A stretch of DNA of 64,000 bases from Rhodamnia argentea (taxonomy: Eukaryota > Streptophyta > Magnoliopsida > Myrtales > Myrtaceae): assembly GCF_020921035.1 (NCBI RefSeq), contig NC_063158.1, forward strand, positions 4,136,001 to 4,200,000. Reading direction: 5' to 3'. Shown piece by piece: positions 36,800 through 48,359 of the stretch. A program made the translations under genes and the position numbers. The number at the start of each line of letters is the position of its first letter. The stretch's first letter is position 1. Below the pieces are notes generated by a model. The model was given only the letters and a program-made list of their open reading frames with translations. It made no database searches and was not told where the DNA came from.

Positions 36800-38200
36800 A
36801 AAAACCATTTCAAAAGAGGCGGCTTCTCATTATAATTTTTGTGGGATTTGTGCGGACAATTACCATTCATTGGCTCTGCCTCTGTAGTTCAACAAAAGTC
36901 AAATGTTTCAGATATTGCAGAAAGTGGAGGGGACAGTGATGTTGCACGTGACATCCATAATCTTAGTGGTGGGCATTTCTTCTTTTCTTCAAATAAATTA
37001 AGAGGGTGGGTGGAGATCAAAGGTTAAGATTGTCGTTACAAAATTTAAAAAAAATAACAAAATTTAGTCGTGTCGTGTGAAGATTTGGGACGACGACGTT
37101 TTACTCACTCCCGCTGAACGAAAACCAGCACCGCGGTTTAACTCTCTTGTCTTTTAGCCTTAGACTTGAGTCGATTGCCAAAACAATACGTAGATGTAAT
37201 GGCTGAGGTAAGACATTTGTCTCGAGCAATGAAAGAAGAAGAAAGACAGAAAGTACCAACGTAAGGCATTCGCGTTTGGACATTGCCAGGGTAATAAAAT
37301 TAATCCTCCGTCGTTGTTTTGGACCATGTCAAGCACAGAGATCCCAAGACATTCTCGAAAAGAAGAATGGCAGATATATTTTGTCATTATTTGGACCCCG
37401 GCAAGATGGATTTGAAATGGAGAACGATATATCCGACGTGGAAAAATCCACGTACGTTCATATGGACATGTATGCGTGACGGTAGATTTGAATTAAGAAA
37501 AATCGGCTTGAGATATATATTTTTTTTTATGGAATTGAAATTAATTTGAAGTGAATGTATCATGAAGTACCGGTTGGGGATTGTCCGGGTGGGATAAAAA
37601 TTAATTTGGGATAAATATGTTATGCAATATTATTATGGAATTTTTAATGGTATTAACCACCGGTTGTTCAATTGTATCCTTCTATTTTCACAAGCTTTCT
37701 AATTGAGTTCCTTCAACACCAAATCTGACCAAATTCAGCTAGCGTAACTATTAGAAGACATCAAAGTACGAGGCAAATGAAATATAAGGATGCACACATG
37801 GACGTGGTGGGAAAAGTGTAGTCAACACGGATGACATTGGAGTTTGATGTGGATAAAATTTAGCTAATCCGTACCGGCGAAATTTAGCTCCTTCAAACTA
37901 ATAGTCATGTCAATTGGATTTACCTGGATTTGGTGTCGAAAGAATTTGATTAAAAAATTTGTAAAACCAGAAAGTTTAAAGGTATAGAAACTTAATTGGA
38001 GAAAATAGTTTTTTTTTTAAAGGAAAAAAAAGTGCTACTATAGCAACTTAGTCCGGGCCGGACTTAGTTCTCGAATGAAATAGCAACTTGGTTCGGTTCG
38101 GGCCGGGCCGGGCCGAGATTTCTCCTGGATTCGGGTTTCCGCTTGATCCGATTGTTTTGCTCCTCCTCCTTCGTCCTCCGCCTCTATGGTGACCAGAACC
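36800..38200. other. Intergenic, no gene recognised
   Basis: Flank between the divergently placed membrane-protein gene (minus) and zinc-finger gene (plus), so both promoters must lie here. Short 'ggccgggccgggccgag' GC repeats at 38100 precede the zinc-finger transcript. Confidence 0.5.
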
Positions 38201-38236
38201 AGGTAGCATATTGAGCAGCAGTTAGAGAGAGAGAGA

Positions 38237-41200
38237 ATGGGGACGAGGACCAATTTCTACAAGAATCCTTCATTCGCTTACAACAGAGACTTCAATCTCT
38301 CCTCTGCTCTTCGAAACCTCAAAGGTAACTCCCTTCTTTTCGCTTCCGCTGCTTCATTTTCACTCTCACGATTCGTTAGATTGCCGAGATAACGAGCACA
38401 CGTCAATTTTGGAGATGACTACTTCCTGCATTGCTTGTTTCTGCGGAATCGAGCTTTATCTTCCTCAGCTGCAAGAGTGTGCTAATCGCATCGCCGAATC
38501 GTCTCTCTAATTTTTCTCATTTGATTCGTTGCGTTTGTCGGTTCGCTCGGTTGCTTTGATTCTGAACCTGTAGCTTACAACATCGTGACTGGAAGCGCCT
38601 CCTTGACTGATGGAGAACCTTCGAATGATGTGAAAGTCGAACGCCGTAAGCGTCGCCGAGACTCTGAAGCGCCGTGTGGCGGGAGCCGCGGCGCGATGGA
38701 GGACGATCGCCCCATGTCTCACGAGGAATACGTAGAAAAGACGAGGCAATTGTGGATTCGTTTTTGCGCAGTTTATTTAAGACGCCGACTTTATGGTATC
38801 TTGTTCTTACCGTATCGAATTGATTGAGCAGGAGAGAAACGAGTGCAGCTCAGGTTTATCAGGAATTGACTCCTGATGTTCTGGTAATTTACTCCCCTTA
38901 CAGTTTGGCGATATGAGATTGTTTTTCTTAATAACACTCGTTGGGTTGCTTTCCTTTTGTAGGGGGCTTCGAGTTCGGGTTTGAACTTAGTTGACTATGG
39001 AAGTACGTCCTGTTTGGGATTTGTGGTTATTTTCTGAAGCATTTAGATGTCATTGCCCGTGGAAGAACTTTATGCCTCTTTCTATAGGCCATGCAAAGTC
39101 GTGCATGGGATATGATTTGATTCAGTTTGTCTTTGGTGTTCTTAAAATTATGTCCCATGTAACGTCTGTTTCCATTTTCATGTATTAATATTATCCCAAT
39201 GCAAATGTTATTCAGATTGATCACGGTGTCTCATTGTGAATGTTAATCTTGTGTTGTTGCCATTCTTGCAGGCGATGGAAGCACTTCTGAAAAGGATGAA
39301 GAGAAAGAGACTGAAGTTTGTGGTTTGTCTTAAAATCTGTTCTTCTTTCTTCCGCACTCTAAGAAAATGGAATTGGGCAGATAAATCTAAAGTTTCGCAA
39401 AGGGTTTTCTTGCTTTTGGGTGATTGAAATAACCTGAGACCTGTTTACTGTTAGGCCCATTGCATAATTGATTTAATGATTTCATTAGCTATGTCATCTA
39501 CGGGTTCTGGAAATATGCAATACACTTTTGACTTGGTGTCTCTTCCAAACGTTTACCTGATGTGCCTTTTGTAGGCAATATTGTTGAAGGAGACCAAACC
39601 AACAAGGAAAGCAATCTAGTTAAGATTAGAAGTGAGCAAAGATTTCCCCTGCCTGGAGAACCGGTTTGCCTGGTGTGTGGAAAATATGGAGAATATATTT
39701 GCGATGAGGTGAAATTTGTAAACTGGAGTTCTGAGCACTTTCTTATCATTGACATCTGGCTAGATTACATTTAGATGATGCTTGTTTGTGGTGATAGACG
39801 GATGATGATATCTGCAGCTTGGAGTGCAAAGCAGTGCTTTTACGAACTCTTAAATTTAAAGAGGTCATTTTGCTGTTGCCTTTCTGATATATGATGTTCC
39901 AGAAAGGTATATGGTTCCAAATTTTGACATTTTGATTTTTGTAATGTTGAATTCCAGGATCCCTTGAGCAACCAAAATCCATTCACAGCTTCAGCTGAGT
40001 TTGTTCCTGGGTCATCTGTTTCTGAAGAAGAAAATGATGTTTGGGATTATGGTCGTCACCGGTGGTCCAATAGGAAGTCCAGTCTCTCCACTTATCTCTG
40101 GTAAAGTTTGCTAGACCTACTTGTCATTTTTCTTCTCAGTCTGTTTAAATGGGTTAATCCTGGATAAAGAAGAAAGCATTTTGAATGTTCCATGCTATGA
40201 GAATGGATGCATCTTTTTTAACTCATTATCTTTTCTAGTACTTATTTTCTTTTTCGACCTGCATACTTCGTGTAGTTTTTAATAAGGAGAAAGGGAAAAG
40301 GTCTTGTGGATCTTCTTTCTCATCACATGGCGCCTTTATATTCCTATTTGTGCTATGTTGTTCACTAAATCTTTGTTGATTGTAGTGCTACCTGTCAGAG
40401 GCCTGGGCACCTTGCTGAAGATTGCTTGGTTAGTGCCATGTAACCTTTCCTTTCTTGGTTTGATAATCTGATTTTCAGCTTCTTTATTCCTTCTGTGCAC
40501 TAGCATGACTTGAAGAAGTCCTTGTCGTGCAGGTTGCAGCTAGACAAAACAAATCAACTTCCATATCCAAAGATCTTCTGGGACTTTATAGAAGGTTTTG
40601 AGAATTCTGATTGTCTCATCCTGTTTCCCTGTTATTGTAGTTCTTCGGCTCTTCACGCCGTCAGTGTACAAGATCACACAAAAACACTTACCCTGAAAAT
40701 TGGCCAAATTTTATGTCAACTGCTGTCGACACTCAATTCCTCTTTTCTTTTTCTATTGCTTTATGTTCATTCCAGATGCGAGCAGATAGGGAAAAGTTCA
40801 TCCGCAGCAAGGTGCAATGAATGTCAATCCCCGTTTAGTTTGGCGACTTGCATTGATTGTAGTAGAGTAATATGTGATGGGTAAGTGCACGTTTTTGGTT
40901 AAATTACAGTAGCATCATAGGTTGCCTTAGCTGCTCGAGGCATCAGTTTGCTTGTTCAGTGACCACTTGATTGGCATTAGGGGACAAGGTTTGTGGCTGG
41001 TACATTATTTGTTTCTTTTGAGTGGATATGTTTTGTCTGCTTAATTACATTTCTTTTTAATGTTTTTGCTGATATTACTTATAATTACTTTGCTTTGGGA
41101 CATTTGACGGGGATCTGGTTAGTACTGAGCCTATGGGCAGTAATATCATTAACTACTTGTGTTGATTTCTATGAGGGGAAGTTTCTAGCTTAGGTAGCAT

Positions 41201-42289
41201 ATGGCAGGAGAAGGATGCTCAGGGGGACAATGGTCACGTTATGTTGTTAGTGCACTTCGTTTCAAATCAAATATTGTTGAAAGTGGTGACTGCAGTGATA
41301 GAACTCGCAGTAATCTAGGAGATTGATTCATTCTGAAGCCCCATAGAGGGTATTGACATTCAGTTTCTTTCTTAAGTATTTTATGCACTCACATGGAGTA
41401 TTTCTCAGTGCAGGTCATTTGGATGAGCACATTAAAACGAATTCCTCTCACCGACGATATTATTCTCACAAGCTCAAGCGCTTGGTTAGGGTTTACTTGC
41501 TCCTTCATCTAGTCTAGTTGCAATGATATCTCTATCAGACAGTTTATTGATTAACACATGCTGTATTTGTGTTTGTAAGTTTACCATTTGGAAGATATCC
41601 TGGATTCTCTCAAAAGAGTGGCTCCCAGCTTATAAATAAACCCACAATGTAAACAATGTGCCTGCTTCATTGAACAAGTAGTCTGAGATAAGTCACCTTC
41701 AGATTATAATCCTCCACACTGCACAAAATGATTAAAAGAATGTGCTGCTTCATTAAACAAGTAATCTTGACCTAAGTCGCCTTGAGATCATATTTCTCTG
41801 CATTGCAAAGATCCATGAGGAAGCTTTGGCATCTCGTGTGTATCTCCAATCTCTCAGATTACTTTTCTGTTTTGCAGGTGAAATGCAGTAAAGCAACATG
41901 CAAAGTGACAGATATATCTGATCTTTTGGCTTGTCATTACTGTTTTGACAAAGCCTTTGACAAGTTCTATGACATGTGTACTGCAAGTTGGTAAGTGGCC
42001 TTTTTTTTCTGTTTTTGCATCAGAAAATCACTTTAACTAATATAAATTGCGGGGGATATTCTACGAGATGGGTCAGCCACGTTGGGATTGGTTGGGGGGT
42101 TTAGACAGTAACTGGTGATAATTTCCTTTTAGGGTATTACGTAAGAATTTCTTCAGTAGCTGGTTCTATTTAGCGTGCCTTCTGATGAAGATATTGAATG
42201 TCCAATTAATGCCTGTCCAATCCAGGAAAGGAGCAGGACTTGCAATAATAAGAGGGTCTATCAGCTGTGAAGATCATTTTTCATGGTGA
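38237..42289 (+). CDS. HIT-type and CCHC zinc-finger protein, 14 exons, 402 aa
   Basis: Exons: 38237-38324, 38574-38745, 38832-38883, 38963-39002, 39272-39322, 39575-39708, 39798-39863, 39958-40100, 40386-40428, 40533-40594, 40776-40880, 41409-41484, 41878-41990 and 42226-42289. They keep one frame over 1209 nt. The N-terminus is basic and disordered (VERRKRRRDSE). A HIT-type zinc finger of the DDX59/RH41 subtype spans about 163-190 (PVCLVCGKYGEYICDE + TDDDICSLECK; cysteines 166, 169, 177, 185, 189). A CCHC knuckle (C-x2-C-x4-H-x4-C) covers 249-262. Two further Cys/His-rich stretches follow, CNECQ...CIDC and KCSKATCK...CHYC. There is no helicase domain, so it is not RH41 itself. Likely a nuclear nucleic-acid- or complex-binding protein. 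Intron 2 uses AG|GCAATT...AG, a GC-AG intron. All others are GT-AG. Confidence 0.88.
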
Positions 42290-43515
42290 GACCAGTAGCA
42301 CTCAACTTATCTTCCTGGAAATTTTATGTAAAACCTGATTAATTAATTTAGGACCTGTCAACAAAACCAGGCACAGAATGAATTGTCTGAATGCTGGTGC
42401 AGAGGATAGTGCATATATCGTCAGTAGGCATCCTCAAAGGGGAAAGCATGTTCAGATCAGCGAATTCATATTCTGATCCTTGGTGGGGGAGAAACCGGGG
42501 TATTATTTGATTGCTCGGTCCTTGTACAGCTATTTATGGAGAGAGAGAGCTGACTGTAGGACTTCAAGATCCTGGGTTTTCCAAGTCCAGAAGCAGCCCC
42601 GTCGATGGAAGAATGATCTGGCTCGTTGATGAGCTTGAATTGTAATTCCCAACTTGTATAGGACGCTAGCTATGGCATGTGGGGGCTTTCGTGTTTCCCA
42701 GTTGATCAAATCCATCATCATTCTTCCTCTTCTGAATGTCGATGAAGTGCCCACACACATTGAAAGAAAAACAACTTGCTGTAGATTGCATGGCTCATGC
42801 TTTAGTGACTGTTTTACATTGATCAACTTTCTCTGAGAAGTTGTTTTCGGCAATGCTGTTTATTTTATTTTATTTTATTTTATTTTAATGGATTTGTTCT
42901 CGAGTCCAAACGTCCACAAGTATTCTCAGTGGCATATGGGCATTTTTTCTAAGATTTTAGTCTTAAATGCAAGCAACCATTTGCTGATTTTAGTCTTAAA
43001 GTCAGTTTCTTGGTCGAAGTGATTAAACAGAAAAACCGTGGTTTCTTTTTTACTTTTTTTTCTTTTTAGCAGTACAACTTGTGGCATTATGCAACGCACC
43101 TCAATTCTTCTAATTTAGTCTATTTGTGCAATTTCTGCTGCATCTTTATTTGGCAATTCTCTCGTTTTACTGACGTGACATTACTAATGTAACGAAAATT
43201 GTCACCTGATTATTAATGTGTCGAGCAAGCAGCCATCGGTGATTAACGAATTAATCATACAAAACCCTAATGGACCATACGAATTAACATTACATTAATG
43301 AAATATAGCTTTTACATAAAATAAAGGATGTTTATTGTTGTGTCGAAAGAATAGGAGAATGAAGCACATAAAAAATCATTTGACCAAAAAAAAAAAACGG
43401 AGCACATAAAAAATCTGATAAAAAAAAGAAGAAGAAGAAGTTCATAAAGAGACATAAACAAGCAGTTATGATAATATCGGTTCAAATTTACCACGTTGGC
43501 GTCTTAATAAAACCG
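42290..43515. other. 3' flank of the zinc-finger gene and AT-rich intergenic DNA
   Basis: Contains the 3' UTR and a (TTTTA)n run. No gene on either strand is supported. Confidence 0.5.
42859..42888. repeat. (TTTTA)n microsatellite
   Basis: About six tandem 5-bp TTTTA units. Confidence 0.85.
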
Positions 43516-43733
43516 AAATATTGTCCTTTCGGTTCGGAGCAAAGAGATCGAAAGGAATCCATCCGCCTTCATCGAGACCGGCCCGATCTCAACCTCGGTT
43601 TCGTTGGAAGAAAACCTACCTCAGGCTTTTGATTCTTGAGGTCTTCAGTCTTCCTTTGATTCTTTTCCCTCCCTCGAAATTTCTCGCTTCAGGCTTGTTT
43701 AGGGTTTCTCCCTCCGATCTCGCGCCTCGAAGG

Positions 43734-44436
43734 TAATCGCTTTTCCCACCTCTCAGTAGCGTATCGTTTCTGTCGATACCTTTGCTTTATTGCCGGAATC
43801 AGCGGCTGAATTAGTGTGGTTTGGACTCTCTTTGCCTGTTGGGGATGGCGGTGCCGGGATTAGAAAGGAAAGCCTTTTTTGTGTCCGACTTTAGATTGTG
43901 ACTAATCCTATGGCCTGTCTGTCTGTCTGATTGTTCCTTTGCATCGTAGTTCAGTGTTGATCCTTTGTTAACTAAGATGAGTTGGCAAGCAAGTGTGCTG
44001 GATTCTATTGCTCGCAAAATTTGCCGGAGTTTGCCATTGTAATTTACTGATTCTTCGCCACCACCCAGTTTTGTTATTTGCGCAGCGTCCTCACCCGGAG
44101 ATGCTTTAATTTACCCTACGCTTAGCTGTTTGTGGATTTGCCCAGCAGCAAGAATTCTTGCCCACTATTCTTCAATTTTAGGTTTTTCAGCCAATCGTGC
44201 ATTCCATACCCTCATCTGGCGAACCTTGAAAAAGCCTGGCATTGCGACGTTTTCAGGTTTTTTGAATTAGCGAGATTTAATTTCATCCTCGTTCATTGAC
44301 GGTCGTGGCTCCATTGGAAGTTTCCTTGTTCTGAGGCTGCTTGTGTGATTCTTCTTAAATATTGCCTACCCATTAGATGGTTTTTGGATGTGGTCTTTGA
44401 ATTGCAATAAATTCAATCGTGCACAATAATCTGTAG
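43734..44436 (+). other. 5'-UTR intron of the CIR_N/LENG1-like gene
   Basis: A leader rich in pyrimidines (43520-43732, with the 'agggtttctccctccgatctcg' phrase typical of plant 5' UTRs) ends CGAAG|GTAATC. An acceptor, TCTGTAG, lies 13 bp before the ATG at 44450. The intron is inferred from splice signals and the lack of coding potential. Confidence 0.55.
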
Positions 44437-44449
44437 GTAGCACAACGAC

Positions 44450-45133
44450 ATGGGTGGTCATGGTGGTTTAAATATCCTTCCACAGAAACGTTGGAACGTG
44501 TACAATTATGAGAACAGAGAGAAGGTCCGGAAAGATGAAGAGGCTGCCGCAAAAGAGGAGCAGCTTAAGCAAGAGCAAGCGAGGAAGCGTGATACTGAGT
44601 TTCGTCTTGAGCAGCTTCGCACTGCCCGTGGCTTGGCTCCTGCCAGTCAACCTGCAGAGGCTCCTGCCAGTCAGCATGTGGAACCAGCTGAGACAGAGGA
44701 GAAGTCTGGCCATATTAATCTCTTTGAGGGTATTAAGATTTTCGACCCTGTTGAAGCACCAAAAACGGGGACAGGAGATGAAAGGGATGGATTCAAGAGG
44801 AAGAAGATGAAGAAAGAGGAGGCGCCAAAGGTGATAACCGTAGAGGATGAGAAATATAGATTGGGATACGGGGTTGCTGGAAAAGGAGTTAAATTGCCGT
44901 GGTATCTTGAGAAGCGGGGTGATCACGTAGATGGGGAGAAATTTAGGGATGAAGGGTCGTTGAAGGATGTGAAGGGGCAGGAAAAGAAAAGTGGGAAGAA
45001 GACGTTGGAGGAGCTGAGGGAGGAACGGGTGAAGAGAGAGAAGATGGAGAAAGAAAGGGCAAAATCATTGATTCTAGAGAAGAGCCGGAGGGATAGAGCT
45101 CTATTGAAGGACAAGGGTTTCCAGAGGAGGTGA
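44450..45133 (+). CDS. CIR_N-domain protein, LENG1-like putative splicing-associated protein (227 aa)
   Basis: Single coding exon. Residues 8-60 form the CIR_N/LENG1 N-terminal region (NILPQKRWNVYNYENREKVR, then a charged helix KDEEAAAKEEQLKQEQARKRDTEFRLEQLR). An acidic/proline linker with an imperfect repeat APASQ(P/H) follows, then a basic patch KRKKMKKEEAPK. The C-terminal coiled-coil-like helix (KKTLEELREERVKREKMEKERAKSLILEKSRRDRALLKDKGFQRR) is a typical end of LENG1-type proteins, which associate with splicing complexes in other eukaryotes. The nuclear role in this plant is inferred from family only. The start is the first ATG after a good acceptor, and the WNVYN motif just behind it confirms the frame. 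The gene lies immediately left of the duplicated array and is itself single-copy here. Confidence 0.9.
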   Translation: MGGHGGLNILPQKRWNVYNYENREKVRKDEEAAAKEEQLKQEQARKRDTEFRLEQLRTARGLAPASQPAEAPASQHVEPAETEEKSGHINLFEGIKIFDPVEAPKTGTGDERDGFKRKKMKKEEAPKVITVEDEKYRLGYGVAGKGVKLPWYLEKRGDHVDGEKFRDEGSLKDVKGQEKKSGKKTLEELREERVKREKMEKERAKSLILEKSRRDRALLKDKGFQRR

Positions 45134-46506
45134 TGCTGCAAATTTTGGTCAGTTTAGACTTTTGATTGTACTTAAATGTTACCGATACACTGCCTTATGG
45201 CTGATTGGGACTGCTATTGGTTTGGCAAGATTTGGATTCTAAGGTCCTGTTTTGAGAGGTTTCAGCTCCCCTTGTGCAGCTCTCCAATCTACATTTGCCT
45301 TGCAAAATAGCTCCTCCATGGATGTGACTTTGAATCCTCTGTGAGAGAGAGAATTCCGTAAGCCCGCGTCGCACTGGTTCACCTGTCCCTTTCAAATCCT
45401 GGAGATGATCAACAGATAATCTGCTGCCGGCATCAAGGCTTATAAATGTCCATTCCTTCCAGTTTGGCTTTCTTGTTTATCATGTCATCATTATGTGGAA
45501 TGATATCAGTTTGATCCTTCTGCAAGTTATTCAGTTTATGTCATTGTCCATGACTTCATATCGACCAGGGGATTCCTTGGTCCAAGTGGTGAAAAGAGTT
45601 GTTGAGCTGTCACCGCCCTTGAGTACTTTTTTGCTGGGTTAATGCTAATTCTTAACTTTACCATCATCTTGATAATGAACACATATGACAACTAGATTTT
45701 CGATAACATTGCAGAGATCCTATTGAATTTTTACGATACATAAGCTAATATAATGTTGTTCTAGTAATTTCTTAATAAGAGAGGGACAAAGAAAGTTGTT
45801 TCAGATAAGATCCGAGGAAAACATGAATCTCAGAGTCACAAACAGCATGCCAGTGGACGTAGATGTCATTCTTGGTGGCTGCAGCCATTCTAATTGGCCC
45901 AAAAGGAGCCACCGCTCTCTCTATTTTTGGCAGGCTCAGCTCATACAAGAGGTTGAAAGTGAAGAAGACCGAGTCTGCAGCAAACTCATTTTCGTTGTTT
46001 AGCTAATATTTAACAAGAGATGAACCATGCAATGACGATCTCTTGAAAGCTAACTAGGCCTAATCTAAATAAAATTTAATCCCCTCTCTTCGAGTCAGAC
46101 ATGGGTTCCTTATTGTTTAATTGGAGTCAAGATAATCGTGGGCAGAAATGACATGGGTTGGATGCGTGTTCTAGGCTGGAACCAAAACATCGTTTGAGTA
46201 TAAATGTATGCAACTGAGAATGAAGTGTTGGTTCTTCCATAGCAGAGCATAGGATTGCCGCTTTCGCAGTCGAATGAAGAAACTTCCGCGGCAATGTCTA
46301 CTGAAGTATGAGAACTTGACGCTTCCTCCAGTGGGTACCAATGGAAGATCATGCCACTATTTGGCTCTTGATATGTTCCTTTTTTGGTTTTTTGTTCATT
46401 TGATTCGTCTTCTGGCAATCCTTTCCCTTTTTCTTGTTTTCACTTGTCAAATCAGATTGAAGGATTGATTTCAGCAAAATTCCTTGTTTAGTTTCAGGTA
46501 GTAGTG

Positions 46507-47133
46507 ATGGCAGCCGAAGTGGGATGCGCTCGTTGCCGGGAGAGAGTCTCGCAAGTTATTTCAAAGATGGATGGTGAGATGGCTATACTCAGTTTCTATC
46601 ACTTTATCTGACCATAGGAGCGCACACCATTGAAAGAAGATCACGATGTCAAGTTCAACATTTTGAGTTTGAAAACCATCTTAAGCGTACATATATGGGT
46701 CCTCTGATGAGGAAAAACATAGAAAAGATTGATTGAGCTCAACAGAACTGCTCTTTTAGAATTCTGTATCGATGAATTATTGAGACACACTCCCATTAAG
46801 GAGCTCGCGTCGTGATTTGCAGGAGTGCATGACTATACAATGGATATCCGGAATAAACAAGTGATTATAAAGGGGGATTTCAATGTGGAAAGGAAGGCAC
46901 GAGATGAATCGGTCAACCACCAAATCAAGAAAGAAGAAGAACACCAACGCCGGCTCTTCTTCAGGTACTTCAGAATCACTTCTTTAAGCAAACGCCTTTG
47001 GCCATTGATTCTGATCCCTCGCCATCACGTTTTGTGTATACCCAGTGAAAGACGATGGGAACGACACTCTTGCCCCTTGAAACAGAGGGATGCACATTCT
47101 GAGTTGCAAATGCCAAGACCTGCCGCAAAATAA
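46507..47133 (+). CDS. HMA-like CxxC metal-binding-type protein, copy 1 (exons 46507-46573 and 46823-47133)
   Basis: Exon 1 encodes MAAEVGCARCRERVSQVISK and MD. Exon 2 continues GVHDYTMDIRNKQVIIKGDF and on to a stop at 47131-47133, giving 125 aa if read through. The first 45 residues match the heavy-metal-associated fold: a CxxC-containing first helix (GCARCRERVSQVISKM), then the strand pair HDYTMDIRNKQVIIKG. Such small plant proteins are thought to bind metals or act as adaptors; here this is family inference. The intron is phase 1 with GT-AG ends. The tail after 'EEEHQRRLFF' is not conserved between copies, and a possible donor CTTCAG|GTACTT at 46964 may end the coding exon early in favour of a downstream exon. 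Upstream, 'tttcag|gtagtagtgATG' suggests a 5' intron. Confidence 0.72.
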
Positions 47134-48359
47134 TGCGTGGAAGTTTCGAATTCAAGATCAGTCCTTTCTGCTTATCAATTCAAAGTGTTTCCAGTTCAAA
47201 CTAGGACCCGCGTTCAAATCACTCTTTAACAAATTGCTCTCTAAACCGTGCAATAAGGTCACTCATAACACGGCTCTCCCATTTGAGTTACCTTAGCCCC
47301 AGGCCATGCCATTTAATGATATTGGAAAAATGTCATTGTAAGGTAAGAACTGGTATTGAAAGCAGGTCGCCTTTCGAAGCATTCGCCAGTAACCAAAGCG
47401 TTCCTGCAACCACTTTGATACCTTACTTATAGCTTTTGTAAGTTATACAATAGAAGGGCTCTTTACGTTCAGAAATGAATGGATCAGAAGGAGGCTGGGT
47501 TCTATTTCCTAGCCGGGCGGGAGGTGAAGGCCAAAAGAGAAGATAGCCCTCCTGGTAGGGAAGAGAGGAAAAAGGTGCTGTCATCTATCTCGACCAATTT
47601 CTCGAGGCGTTGGAAACCAGACCGGCTCATAGAATCACTGATGCTAGCACGACTTTCGTTTCACCAACAAAGAAGTCATCCTTGACGATTTCCCATTCCT
47701 TACCTGCCGAGCCACCTCTCTTCGCCATTTGAAGTACTCCATCTGCCTTCCCCTTGTGATCCGCTGCAACCAAGCATATCAGTTATATCGGCTTTGTTTG
47801 GTTTGTAAGTATAGGACCAACTAGTCATGGAAAACGCCCAAATGGCGACTTGCTCGGTTCGTCGAATTCCTCGGATTTCACTGAAAAAGAATCTGCAAAA
47901 GGAATCACATAAAATAAATGACAATGCCAAATACAACAAAGGAAAGATATGCTTCCCTAACGAACAGAAGAAACTGACAAGATTAATATATCCAATCACA
48001 AAGGAAAAAAAAAAGTCGGTCTTGACAGTTTAAATAAGGGTGCGATCGAGCCTGTATTGCAGGCCTATCAAGACTTCCCTGAATTTGGAATGGTTCGAGG
48101 AGTTCATTTTTTCCTCATAGAGGGTGACGGCGACTCACAAAGGAAGGTTAGGTTTAGGTAAGTTGTGAACTCATTCAACATTCATATTTTTACGGGTTTT
48201 GCCATTCTAAACCCATTTATAATGCATTTTATGAATATAACGAATCCATATAATGACTCGGTCCATTAAATGTCAGTTAAAAAATAGGTCATAAACTCAT
48301 TTCGATAGACCCTTAAGAACTATGTCGGCAACTAGTTATATACTTCTTGATATTAAAAA

